A stretch of DNA of 64,000 bases, taken from positions 1 to 64,000 of the forward strand of contig NW_005178753.1 of assembly GCF_000350225.1 (NCBI RefSeq), written 5' to 3'. Each line of letters begins with the position of its first letter. Position 1 is the first letter of the stretch. The notes beneath the pieces are model-generated. The model saw only the letters and a list, made by a program, of their open reading frames with translations. It was not told the origin of the DNA and ran no database searches. The position numbers were made by a program, and so were the translations under genes. Source of the DNA: Chondrus crispus. Its lineage: Eukaryota; Rhodophyta; Florideophyceae; Gigartinales; Gigartinaceae. Positions 42,056-51,338 of the stretch are shown piece after piece.

Positions 42056-42793
42056 ATGGTTTCTACAGTACTAGCGGGATGCCTCCTTGTGGGAATGATT
42101 TCTGCAGTGTACGGGCAGGGCAAATACCCATGCCATGGGGATAAGGATATTCTCGGTGCTCATAGCTGTAGCGGAGTGACACTGCCCTACCGTTTATGCA
42201 GTGCATGCTCTCTCAAACCTGTTGCACCGAACGGAGCTTTTGTGCAGTGCAACAATATCCATGCCTTGGATAATCCGCAATGCAAAGCAGAACTGGGAAA
42301 GTACGTCGAGATGAATCCATGTGATGATAAGCGCAAGGACCAATTGATGGGATGGAGCAGCTGGGATATACAGAGCCTTGACTACTTTGTGTACTCGGTG
42401 TGTGAACATTGTTGCGATTGCATCCCGAAAGGGTCTAAGGAATGGCAATTCGAGAGCATGTCTCAAAGTCACACAGATGAGATTCCCACACTGTACAAGC
42501 CAGACCGCGGGAATTGCCCTGCACATGCGTTTTATGACATTTGTAAAGTGTATCCAAACGTCAAGTACATGCGGACACCATGGGGACCAAAGCATGAAGA
42601 CTGGCCGAAAGCCTGTCCAAAACTTGATAAATGGTTTTACTCGGGCGCGTCCAAGAATTGGGCCAATAGTGTCACTTCCCTTAATTTTGAAGAAAAGAGA
42701 TTTCTAAACAACATTAACGTTGCAAATCAATGCAAGAACGAAAAGGTATGGAAGTCTTGCCGAAACATGGAAGCTGCACAAGGACGGGTGTGA
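42056..42793 (+). CDS. Secreted 16-cysteine protein, intronless paralogue
   Basis: The 245-aa ORF begins with a signal peptide (about 1-20, ending SAVYG). All 16 cysteines of the mature protein align with the paralogue at 35665-36526, including the C-x2-C of CSAC, the cluster CEHCCDC, NCPAHAFYDIC and the C-terminal pair in VANQC and VWKSC. Other shared blocks are LKPVAPNG, SLDYFVYSVCE and GASKNW. The protein is predicted to be exported and disulphide-rich, and its function is not recognised. No intron interrupts it, although the paralogue has one after the Asp codon of the NCPAHA block. The two genes lie about 5.5 kb apart, separated by the inverted repeat copy. Confidence 0.85.
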   Translation: MVSTVLAGCLLVGMISAVYGQGKYPCHGDKDILGAHSCSGVTLPYRLCSACSLKPVAPNGAFVQCNNIHALDNPQCKAELGKYVEMNPCDDKRKDQLMGWSSWDIQSLDYFVYSVCEHCCDCIPKGSKEWQFESMSQSHTDEIPTLYKPDRGNCPAHAFYDICKVYPNVKYMRTPWGPKHEDWPKACPKLDKWFYSGASKNWANSVTSLNFEEKRFLNNINVANQCKNEKVWKSCRNMEAAQGRV

Positions 42794-43444
42794 AGTTCTT
42801 TTGTCACAAGAGAAGGGACACTTGCACATCTTTCCTCCGCGCGTGTAGACCATGTACGGGGTGTGTTCACAAAACGTGATAGGACTATTTTTTCGGCAAG
42901 GTTAGCTACTGCAGCAGTATGAATGGTCATCATTGTAAATTCTCTTCTTCCTCGTACTACAGTGTACGTCCTCGTGGAGGTGTGTAGTATACCGTGCGGC
43001 ACAAAAGCTCTACGCCGCCAGCCAAACTTGACGGTGTGGTTTTGGGTCAAAAGGATAGATAAGTGCATACGATTGCTACAGCCATTCCCTGTTTTCTGTT
43101 CCTAGAAATTGAACCGGTGAATAGTTGGAAGTAGGAATAGGACAAAAGAAGACCATCGAGTGCAAGTGGCATGTCGTGGTTTAGCGTTCACGATACAATA
43201 CGGGTGTTTGACAACGCTTTTTACAGTCGTACAATTAAAATCATTCAACCAGCCACGACCTTTTTGATATCAGCCGCTTTGTAGATAGCAAACAGAGACT
43301 TGTTCGCAATCTGCGGCACAGTATCCAAGCCAGTACAAGCCAGAGTGCAAACAGAAATGATATTTTTACAGAAATTCAACAACGCAGGGAGATGAACCAC
43401 TTTTTCCAGCAGGCAATCAAGTTGCACCGCTTCGCAAAGGCTTT
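42794..43444. other. Intergenic between secreted-protein gene and copia remnant
   Basis: No ORF of note. This is where the 3' LTR of the minus-strand copia remnant would be expected, but no second copy of any stretch is present in the window, so an LTR cannot be defined. Confidence 0.45.
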
Positions 43445-44326
43445 CTAGTCTTCATCGCTTTCCAATGCGCCCGCCCCGGCTCCAGACACCACGACGTGCA
43501 GCGAACCAATGTGCGTCATGTCCTCACAAAAGTGGCACCATTGGCTGACTTCAAGTTCCTGAAAGAGGGCCAACGAGCACGTGCGGCACGGCTCCTTCTC
43601 CTCAACGACTGGGTCGCATACCAACACCTCTCTGTTTTTCAGGTGGCGGCAGTCCCTATCTACGTGAACCTTATTGCCCTTCTTCGTCTTGAAGAACATC
43701 CTCTCGCACGCCTTCAAAGCCGATGACGTCTTCGAGGGCACAAGCTTCTTCCCCACTTCCTTCCGCTCTTCAGCCTCTTCCTTCTCCTCTTCTTCTCGGA
43801 TGCGCGCATGCCTCGCGCCAGGCCGTTTCCCGTCCGTGCACTTTGGGCAAGGGACAAGCCTCATCGGCACATCTGTCACGGGAATCTTCTTAGTCGCCCT
43901 CCTCAGGCTGTAGCAATCGCGATCCGCATGAAACATGCGCCCGGTCCTCGTAATGATAAACTCTTGACTGACGCTGTCCTTCTCCTTCTCCTCCTCCCCT
44001 CCCGCCGCGGTCTCAGCCGGCGCCAGCGCGTCCCTTCCTCGCGCCGCGCCGCGCGCACACAAGCGGCACGGCTCCAGCTCGTCCGGCGGGCAGATGACAT
44101 ACGAGAGCGACCGAGCCTTCCTGAGTCCGTAGCACGTGGGAGACACATGGAACTTGGTCCCCGTCTTGGTGATAATGTACTTGCCCTTTGCGCCCGGCCT
44201 GCGCGTGGGAGCTGCTTGAACCAAGTCTCGAAGCCTCGCCGCAGGCTCCTCCGCGGGGGCGGGCAGGTTACGAATCTTTTCAAGTCTCTGACGAGTTGTG
44301 CCTTTTGTGAAGACGTCCGCAATCAT
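43445..44326 (-). CDS. Copia RNase H end fused to three zinc-binding-like repeats
   Basis: The 293-codon frame opens with MIADVFTKG, the usual last motif of copia RNase H, so it is the 3' part of a polyprotein and not a free gene. Then come three repeats of H-x4-C-x20/21-C-x2-C: H60/C65/C87/C90, H133/C138/C160/C163 and H221/C226/C247/C250. In each, (T/K)G sits three to four residues before the His, and P-C-x-x-C closes the repeat. Charged Glu/Lys spacers (about 110-118, 178-192) separate them, and CHFC follows at about 264-267. The pattern resembles small metal-binding domains such as the Ada N-terminal site. I know of no standard copia protein with this tail; its role is unknown. The frame is intact although the rest of the element is broken. 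Confidence 0.75.
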   Translation of the reverse strand: MIADVFTKGTTRQRLEKIRNLPAPAEEPAARLRDLVQAAPTRRPGAKGKYIITKTGTKFHVSPTCYGLRKARSLSYVICPPDELEPCRLCARGAARGRDALAPAETAAGGEEEKEKDSVSQEFIITRTGRMFHADRDCYSLRRATKKIPVTDVPMRLVPCPKCTDGKRPGARHARIREEEEKEEAEERKEVGKKLVPSKTSSALKACERMFFKTKKGNKVHVDRDCRHLKNREVLVCDPVVEEKEPCRTCSLALFQELEVSQWCHFCEDMTHIGSLHVVVSGAGAGALESDED

Positions 44327-44465
44327 GTCCTCCGTAGGGCAGTATCAAATGTTGATGTTTCCGCATCCCGCTTCGTCTTTAAGAAAGAAATACCTGATAT
44401 CGACGAGCTTTGCCCTCCTCTCTCAGCTTGACCACTGAAGAGCACCCTGCTTGTACTCCCAGATA

Positions 44466-44726
44466 CTATCTACAAACATTAGTTGTAGGAGCATTTGTGA
44501 GAATATTTAGCTCTCTTAGCATAGTGCGGACCCAAGTGATATCCTTCACGCATTCTGACATGGCAATGAATTCGTCTTCCGTGGATGACAGTGCAACCCC
44601 AACTTGCTTCCTACCTTTCCAAATCACAGGCATGTCATTAACCAGAACGACCGTGCCACTGGCAGATTTGCGATCAAAAAGGTCTCCCGCCCAGTCTGCG
44701 TGCGCGTATGAATTTACTGTCGGCAT
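44466..44726 (-). pseudogene. Copia RNase H fragment
   Basis: The fragment contains the RNase H start YAHADWAGD (first catalytic Asp in a changed context), DRKSASGTVV, and the VALSSTEDEFIA block with the catalytic Glu. It is separated by frameshifts or stops from the RT fragment upstream and from the C-terminal frame downstream. Confidence 0.8.
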
Positions 44727-44745
44727 CTTGCGGTCCTTCTTCTAT

Positions 44746-45394
44746 TCATAAAACCAAACCCAGGTCGCTTGTTCCCTTTAGATATCTCATGACTCTCTTG
44801 ACGGAAACCCATTTCTGTTTTGATGGGTATGCGCAATGACGCGAAAGGATTCCGACAGCTGCCGCGATATCTGGACGTGTACGGGTAGAGGTGTACAGTA
44901 ATGCACTAATTGCTTCCCTGTAGCGCTCAAGACCGTGCTGAGCTTCTGACGACATTCTTTTGGCCGTCTTACTTGCAACTACGAGAGATGTAATTGCTGG
45001 TTTACATTCAAGCACACCGAAACTATCCAGTATCTGTCGAATGAAAAATGACCGTCGCCGGGTTACCCCATGTTCGCTTAATATGAACTCAATTCTCAGG
45101 AAGGAATTGGAAATTCCAAGATCAGTCATCTCAAAGGCAGATTTCATCAATTGCGCTTCGTGTTTCATTTCACAACGTCCACACTCAATTGCATCACTAG
45201 GACGTCGTTGAAATACAACAGCGGCCAAACCGTGCAGCCATTAAGTTCCACGAAGTAGAAACATTCATCGATCTTAAGTTTTCCGAAGCCGAGAATAGGC
45301 ATAGCGCCGTTCCAGGTTTTGTTCTAGATCTTCGAGGCCTCCTTCAGTCCGTACAGCGCTTTGTTTAGCCTCAAAGCGTATCAAGGCTTCAATC
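44746..45394 (-). pseudogene. Copia reverse transcriptase fragment with altered active site
   Basis: The minus strand across 45394-45229 reads ALYGLKEASK, then a stop, then a frame that includes YFNDVLV where copia RT has YVDDxLV, so one of the two active-site aspartates is replaced by Asn. The 44746-45228 part continues the RT connection (STRTRPDIAAAVGILSRH, VMRYLKGTSDLGL). With the stop this RT cannot work. Confidence 0.8.
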
Positions 45395-46288
45395 TCAGTT
45401 CGAACCTTTTGGTGGATTGAGAAAAATGCATTCATCATTCTCGAAACTACTATTTAAGAATGCTAATTTCACGTCCATCTGGTGTACTACACCACCCAAT
45501 CTTCTCGTGAGAGCGAGTGCTAGCCTTACCCATGCGAAATAAATAGCAGGAGAGTACACATTTCCAACGTTCTCTTCCTGAAATCCTTTGACCACTGTCC
45601 TCGCCTCGTATTTGTCCAATGATCTGTCAGCTTTGTGTTTCAATGAAATCACAAATCTGGAGTCGATTTTCCTCGCCCCTAGAGGCACTTGCTCGATTTC
45701 CCGTGCCCCTTTTGCTTTCAGTGCTGCGACTTCCTCATCAACAGCATTGAGCCATTGTTCACTATCATTCATCAGCGCGGCTTCTCTCAGGCTCTTTGGG
45801 ACAACGTGACCTTTGTCTCCGTCACTGACTACCAGAAGAGCAGTATTGTTTTCCCTTGGGATTACTCCTGTTACATCTCCGAATCCTACAGTAAGCCTGC
45901 GCTCCCTTACAGAATACTTGTTGGTATGATTAGAATTAGGAGCATCCGATACTGCAGTGGCTGGATAATATGTTAAACTTTCCAGGATGTCTTCTGAAGT
46001 GAGCCATTGTTTTCCTTCTGCAGCAGCTCCTGAGGTATCAGTTGGAATGTTTGTGACGTTGGTACCACGTAGCGGCGGCCCATCATCGTTGCTATCTCCC
46101 AGATCACAAGAGGTTCTTCCATACGCGTCCTCAACCCATTTCTGCAACAGCTCGTTGTCATGACCTTCTGAGGGCTGCTTCTCCAGAGTAGGATAAACAG
46201 ACTCATTCATCCTCACCTGTTGGACATGATAAACCCTTTTTGACTCAATATCCCAGACTCTATAGTTTCGATGGGGCAGGCATCTCAA
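45395..46288 (-). pseudogene. Copia integrase C-terminal part and N-terminal RT fragment
   Basis: The frame begins in the integrase C-terminal region (HRNYRVWDIESKRVYHVQQVRMNE, the usual copia post-core block). It crosses an acidic linker and enters the RT domain (DEEVAALKAKG, KIDSRFVISLKHKADRSLDKYEARTV, HQMDVKLAFLNSSFE with the first catalytic Asp). It has no ATG start of its own and is a piece of the polyprotein. Confidence 0.85.
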
Positions 46289-47330
46289 AAGAATGGATCT
46301 CCTTGCTTGGTGTCAGGTTTCTTGAGTTTCGAAACGAAAGTCCAAACTTCACACCCGAAGCTTCTCAAGTGGCCGACCTACGGGACTTTCCCCGTCAGCA
46401 TTTCAATTAGGTATTCCGTCCATTAGCACTGCTGGATGTCATGTTGCGGATGGAGGCTGCCATATTCACTGCTTCCCCCCAAGCTACAGTAGCCACTCCA
46501 GCTTGCGGAACCATGGACCTAGCCATCTCCATGAGAGTTCGATTCAAACGCTCTTATACTCCGTTCTGCTGTGGTGTGTAGGGAGCTGCGGACTCCTATT
46601 CGATCCCTTCCTGCTGAAGATAGCCCGCATGTGATTTGTATTCCCCGCAGTTGTCAGAATGGAGCACTTTCACTTTTCACTCGTTCTTCCTCTCGAACCG
46701 ACTCTGAAAATTCTTGACGCACTGCAGGGCCTCGTCCTTACCAGACATCATTGCTACTTCTTTGAAAGATGAGTATCCGACACTGAAGGTGAAGTACCTT
46801 TTGCGACCAAGGCTCTCAACAGGTAGGGGATCACAGACGTATGAGAAATAAATTTTCCAGGGGCGGTTGGATTGTTAGCCCTTCCAGAAAGGCTCAATCG
46901 AACCTGCTTCCCTTCTGTGCAGGAAACGTACTGTAAATCATTCTGGGGCCTCTCATCAAATGAAATACTAGAGACCTTGCCATCACTTTCTATCTTTTAC
47001 AGAGTACGTAGGTACGCATGAACAAAGCGTCGATGTCGAAGCTCCTCTGACTCAGTGGGACCTTTTAGCCGTATGTGAATTAGCCTCCGTGAGAGCACTT
47101 TTCAGCACCTAAAGGCCATTTTCATTAGCTGCAGTACACAGCAGTTGTCCATTGCGCATGATACGGCACTCCTCGTCTTGAAATTGAACACTGCAGCCAT
47201 CTTTGGCTAGAGCAGAACATGAAATCAAATTTGTCTCTAGCGAGCGAACGTATAGCGCACCACCCAGTGCCAATTTGTAGTATAATCCCCCAACGACGAG
47301 AGGGGTGAGTACTGACAGTTCGGAAAGACC
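46289..47330 (-). pseudogene. Copia pre-integrase and integrase core, broken
   Basis: Reading down the minus strand, 47330-47109 holds LYVRSLETNLISCSALAKDG, the conserved block between protease and integrase. The core follows with LHSDNCGEYKS (second catalytic Asp) and PYTPQQNG with the Glu region, interrupted by stops at several codons. The zinc-binding HHCC part is not clearly readable. Confidence 0.75.
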
Positions 47331-47369
47331 CCTATCTGCGGGAAGATAGAAGCACGGCCCACCCACGGT

Positions 47370-47880
47370 ACCGAGCACGGGCTCGAGGTAGCGGTGGTAG
47401 AGCGGGATCGGGGAGGACGCGCGCACGCGCGAGCGGTTCTACGCCTCGACGCCTGGGAGCGGTACTGGGTGACGATCCAGTACCGACGGGCGGAGGCGGA
47501 GCCGGCTCGTGGGCATGCTGCGCGCGTCCTCAGCCCGCGCGCGGTGGTACTCTTAGGTAAAACGGACGGAAGTACCTGAGAGTAAGCAGGCGGACCAAGG
47601 TGGAGGATCCTTGACAAGTCCGTGCTTGTCGTCCTCCACCGCTGGCGGTCCGCTCATATTTAATATACAGAGTCACCTATCATAACATTACAGTAGTGCA
47701 GGTCGGCCTGCACTATAGTGCTGTGAGCCGTCGGGGCTGGCAGCACACGTGTCGTACACGTGTGTGTGCGCGCCCCGGTACACGTGGGGCACACGTGTGC
47801 GCGCGCACTGAGGTACTGCGGTGCTCGGGCTCTACAGTTATGAATCTAATCTAAATCTAATTCTGAGAGGGGGATATGCT
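47370..47880 (+). repeat. GC-rich LTR-like sequence A
   Basis: It is similar, at clearly less than full identity, to 60830-61330. Shared landmarks in the same order are GGTGGTAGAGCG, ACGCCTCGACGCC, CGATCC(A/G)GTAC, a TATATTTA/ATATTTAATA TATA-like stretch, AGCCGTCGGGGCTG, CACGTG-rich palindromes and AATCTAA(A)TCTAA. This layout suggests LTRs or promoters of related retroelements transcribed rightward. The ends and the TG..CA termini could not be fixed. Confidence 0.5.
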
Positions 47881-48068
47881 ACATGGCCCCCCTCTCAAGT
47901 GTGGACGTCCGCGTCCACCTGTGCTTGTAGAGCCTTCGTCCTTCGCTCCCTGAACCCTCACCAGCACCGCCGCTGGTAGACAAACTCCCGCTCCACTTCA
48001 CGCTGTCCCAGTCCTTCCCCGACAGTCCCGACCGATCGTCTTCGCTCCGTGCTATCGGCCGTCCTATC

Positions 48069-49085
48069 ATGGCCAACTCGACTTCTCTTCCTCCTCCGCC
48101 TCCGCCGCCGCCCGATGGCGGCGGCAAACCCGTGGCGGCGGGCGCGTCCGTCGTCGCGATTCCTTTGCCGAGCGAGGTCCGGTCATCGAGCGCGTCGCCT
48201 GGATCGCGAGAGAACCACATCGATCTGACTCGTACGGCCCCGCTGGCTCCGCCGACTTTCCAGAAGTCCCGTTCCCGCTCCACGACCGTCTCCGTGGAGC
48301 TGGTGGCCACTCCCGCGGGGCCACCCAAACCGGTCATCGCGTTCCGTCCGGCTGCCCCCTCGGCCCCAGCGGCCGACGTCCTTCCCGTTGCTCATTCGGA
48401 CGTCGTGCGCGGCTCCGCCGCTCCCGATAGCGCGTACTTCGGCCGTCGTTCTCCTGTACCTCCCCCCTCCTCTTCCAGTCGGGAGGGGGAGGTGGCCTCT
48501 GCCACGCAGTGGTTCGGGGTTCCGTCTTCCGATGCCCCACTGCTCTCTGTCGACGAGCCGCAGTACCCCTGGTCGCGCAGGGGCCGTTCGGGGGTCACCG
48601 TTGCGCAGGTGATCTCGTGCGGGTGGCTTCAGTCCGATCTCGCCCGCGTGTTCAAGGTATACGAGGCGGGCGGCCTCGAAGAAGCGTCTTCGGCCCTTCG
48701 TCGCTTAATGGCCGAAGGCGGCGGGGTCGGCTACCAGCTCCCGGACGAGCTGCCGGGCGACCGTACATTCGTGTACAGTGTTGCGGAGGTCATCTACGTT
48801 GACCGTATGGGGGCGCTCCTGTCCGGGTCGGTGCGGGTCGACCCCCGACGCTTCTTGCTGTCGGAGTTGGCGGGGTTGTACGTCTCGCCCCGCCCATACG
48901 CCTTCACCAAGCCCCTCGTGGCTCTACAGAAGTCCTCGTGTTCCTTGATGCGGCTATACGCCGTGGGTTTCGCTCGCCACGATTGGTACTCCTACAGGAG
49001 AGAAGACAAGGCGGACGGTCGGGTCGTCCCATCCGCTTCCTTTGCGTCTGGCTTGACAGTTCGGGATTTCCAGCTCTCCCCGTGA
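48069..49085 (+). CDS. Element-encoded ORF of unknown function (338 aa)
   Basis: The ATG follows the LTR-like sequence A by about 190 bases. The N-terminal half is Pro/Ser-rich (polyproline PPPPPPPP at about 8-15). The second half (about 160-338) looks folded, with aromatic and hydrophobic blocks (VISCGWLQSDLARVF, FVYSVAEVIYVDRMG, RRFLLSELAGLYV). After the stop a second frame continues with protein-like sequence (SVRESFPALG, PPILKYFGIAC) up to the gypsy insertion at 49184, so a frameshift may have cut a longer gene. Position and GC content suggest a Gag-like or accessory protein of a retroelement. No motif proves it. Confidence 0.45.
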   Translation: MANSTSLPPPPPPPPDGGGKPVAAGASVVAIPLPSEVRSSSASPGSRENHIDLTRTAPLAPPTFQKSRSRSTTVSVELVATPAGPPKPVIAFRPAAPSAPAADVLPVAHSDVVRGSAAPDSAYFGRRSPVPPPSSSSREGEVASATQWFGVPSSDAPLLSVDEPQYPWSRRGRSGVTVAQVISCGWLQSDLARVFKVYEAGGLEEASSALRRLMAEGGGVGYQLPDELPGDRTFVYSVAEVIYVDRMGALLSGSVRVDPRRFLLSELAGLYVSPRPYAFTKPLVALQKSSCSLMRLYAVGFARHDWYSYRREDKADGRVVPSASFASGLTVRDFQLSP

Positions 49086-49183
49086 GCGTGCGGGAGAGCT
49101 TTCCTGCGCTAGGGGTACACCCCCTTCTGCCTCCCATCCTGAAGTATTTTGGCATCGCGTGCGCCGACCCACAGCATCCAGCC

Positions 49184-49854
49184 TGTAGTATAATGACCGG
49201 CGCGAGCGCGCGGAGGTCATCGGACGGCCGTATACGGTATACACGTGGGCGGCTGTGCCCACGTGTAGCGAGCGCACGCGCATGCCGAGCGGTCGTAATC
49301 TGGCGTACGTGTACAGTAGTGCACGTGTCGTCCGAGCGGTAGTCTACGCGTGTTACGTGTGCGCGTTAGCACACGTGTCGTCCGTGCGGTAGTCTGTAAG
49401 CAACACGCGTGTACAGTAGTGCACACGTGTAGTAGCAGCGTCCGTGCCGTAGTAGCAATTATGGCGCTAGTTTTTTAATTGTGTACAGTACCCGGCACGC
49501 ACTAGGCGGCAGGTACTGTACTACTGTACTGGGACAGGTGTCCGAGGCGTCCCTCTGCGGGGTTAAGACCTGGCACCCGTCCCCACCAGTAAACGGGGGC
49601 AAGCTCACCCCCGTCCCTTTTGCGCCTACGTACGTCCGCTTTCGGTTGTCTGTCGCGCGCGCTGGCTTCTAACCCGTTACCGGTCGCTCCCGTTCACGCA
49701 CCACGGGGCGACTGCGCGTAACCGGCCAGTGAGCCACTCCCTTTTCGCGAGCTCGTCCGATCGGTTCAATTGGCGCGTCGCGTCCGCGCCGCGTGCCCCC
49801 TCGCTAAAGCCTCCGCCTCTCACCCAACCCAGGGCGGAGAGGAGTTATCCCACA
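49184..49854 (+). repeat. 5' LTR of the chromovirus
   Basis: Starts TGTAG, ends CACA. It contains five CACGTG hexamers within about 49230-49425 and repeats of GTACAGTAGTGCAC, which form a palindrome-rich promoter-like block. Confidence 0.95.
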
Positions 49855-49856
49855 TT

Positions 49857-49873
49857 TGGTACTCTTGTGGAGG
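49857..49873 (+). other. Putative primer binding site
   Basis: TGGTACTCTTGTGGAGG begins two bases after the 5' LTR, at the position and with the leading TGG expected for pairing with a tRNA 3' CCA end. The tRNA was not identified. Confidence 0.6.
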
Positions 49874-49982
49874 GGAAAACTATCGAGGTTGAGCCGCACG
49901 CGTGGTCGCTCGATCGCGCGCAGAACCGTACGGACGGAAAAGGTTGAGAAATCACCGCGTCGATTGCGAAGCGTATTCGACG

Positions 49983-51276
49983 ATGAACCGACCGGATCAA
50001 GGGGGAGACTCCGCCTCCGGGCGTCTGAGCACTCGCAGTGGCAGTGGCACACCGCGCCCCCGGGTGGAGAACCCGGAAGCCCTGCTGCGACCGCCACCGC
50101 GACCGGGCTGCACGCGAGCGTCCGCATCGGATGTTACGCCGGCCGTGTCGGCAGGCACTGAGAATTGCGTCCAATGGATGGTCGACGCGATTCAGCCGCG
50201 CATCCAGGCCTGGGTCGAGGAGTTCCTCGCTACGGAACTCCCCCAGGTAGCGCGCGTATGCCTCGACCGAACCGTGCCCGCGCTCGTGGACGCGCACGTA
50301 CGCAGCGCGATACCACCGCTTTTGGACGAACTTCTACCCGCTCAAGTCCAATGCGAGGTGGTGACCGCGCTCACCACTGTGGATGAAGAATCCCCGTCCG
50401 GCACGGCTCTAAAGGGAGCGATCAGCTCCGCCGTGGCCAATCGTCTGGCCACGACCTTCGCCGGAGCAGGAGTCGACGCACGCGAGCAGCGCGACTCAAC
50501 CGCTCCGGATCCTACGCTAACGCACGCTGAACCGATCGGCGCCGCACCCGGGATCGGTACAATGGCCCATCACCCGGAGGGTAAGACCATTTACCTCCCA
50601 CCAATTTATGGTGCTACAGGAGGGCCCACAGAAAATGGCCCTCCCGTACTCGTCGATACGGCTGGCCCCCGCGGGACAGAAAACCGCCTGGGGCGCTTCG
50701 CGACAGCGACAGCCGTATCGGTCGAGCAGAAGAAGCGCACCCGGCGCTCAAGGCTACACCTCGGAGAGTACAGAAAACCCCTCCGAGGAAGAAGACACAA
50801 GACGTCGCCACAAAGCGACGCGCAAGAACCGCGACGGACGCTACGCGCGATACCGCGATGCCGGAGGGGTCGGTTACCCCTCCGATGATAACCGCGAAGG
50901 ACGCTATACGCGATACCGCGATGCCGGAGGAGGTGGATACCCCTCCGATGACGAGGACACCGAGTCGGACGGATCGCGCAGAGGCGACCGCAGAGGCCGC
51001 AATGCGCGCGACCGACGTCGGTTCCGGCGAGAAGACTCCGATCCGGAGGGCTACAGTAGCCCCTGCGGAGAAGGAGACCGCCATCGCAGGGGCAGAGACC
51101 GCCGGTCTGTCCCGAGGCGGGATCCGAAACGGTTGCCGGTGATCAGACCGCTGAACGACCTGTTCACCAAGGCCGTCGACTACCGCAGGTATAGGCTGGA
51201 AAATCGCAGCGAGCGCTACGACGCGAGTACCGCGCGGCGAGTTAACCGATATCGGAAGAAGTTGGACGTCCGCTGA
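49983..51276 (+). pseudogene. Gag N-terminal region in two overlapping frames
   Basis: The first frame starts at ATG 49983 (MNRPDQGGD) and stays protein-like to about 50700, with a helical segment (VQWMVDAIQPRIQAW, ARVCLDRTVPALVDAHV). A second frame from 50608 to 51276 continues with an Arg/Ser/Asp-rich region holding an internal duplication (RDAGGVGYPSDD and RDAGGGGYPSDD) and ends near the Gag core. The frame changes by +1 and then back by -1 before 51339, suggesting two compensating indels or separate overlapping ORFs. The basic region could bind RNA. Confidence 0.6.
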
Positions 51277-51338
51277 AAACCCACACATTCGGTGGTCAAG
51301 ATCCAATCGCGGGGCTAGGATTCCTCGCGCGCTTCAAG

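Larger units (their letters stand above)
43445..47330 (-). mobile_element. Decayed Ty1/copia element, truncated at its 5' end
   Basis: Reading the minus strand from 47330 down, recognisable copia parts occur in the correct order: pre-integrase region, integrase core, reverse transcriptase, RNase H and a C-terminal extension. They lie in several frames with in-frame stops, so the element is dead. The 5' side ends abruptly at about 47330, where GC-rich sequence of another element begins; Gag and protease are missing. It is unrelated in detail to the copia at 1-3582. Confidence 0.9.
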
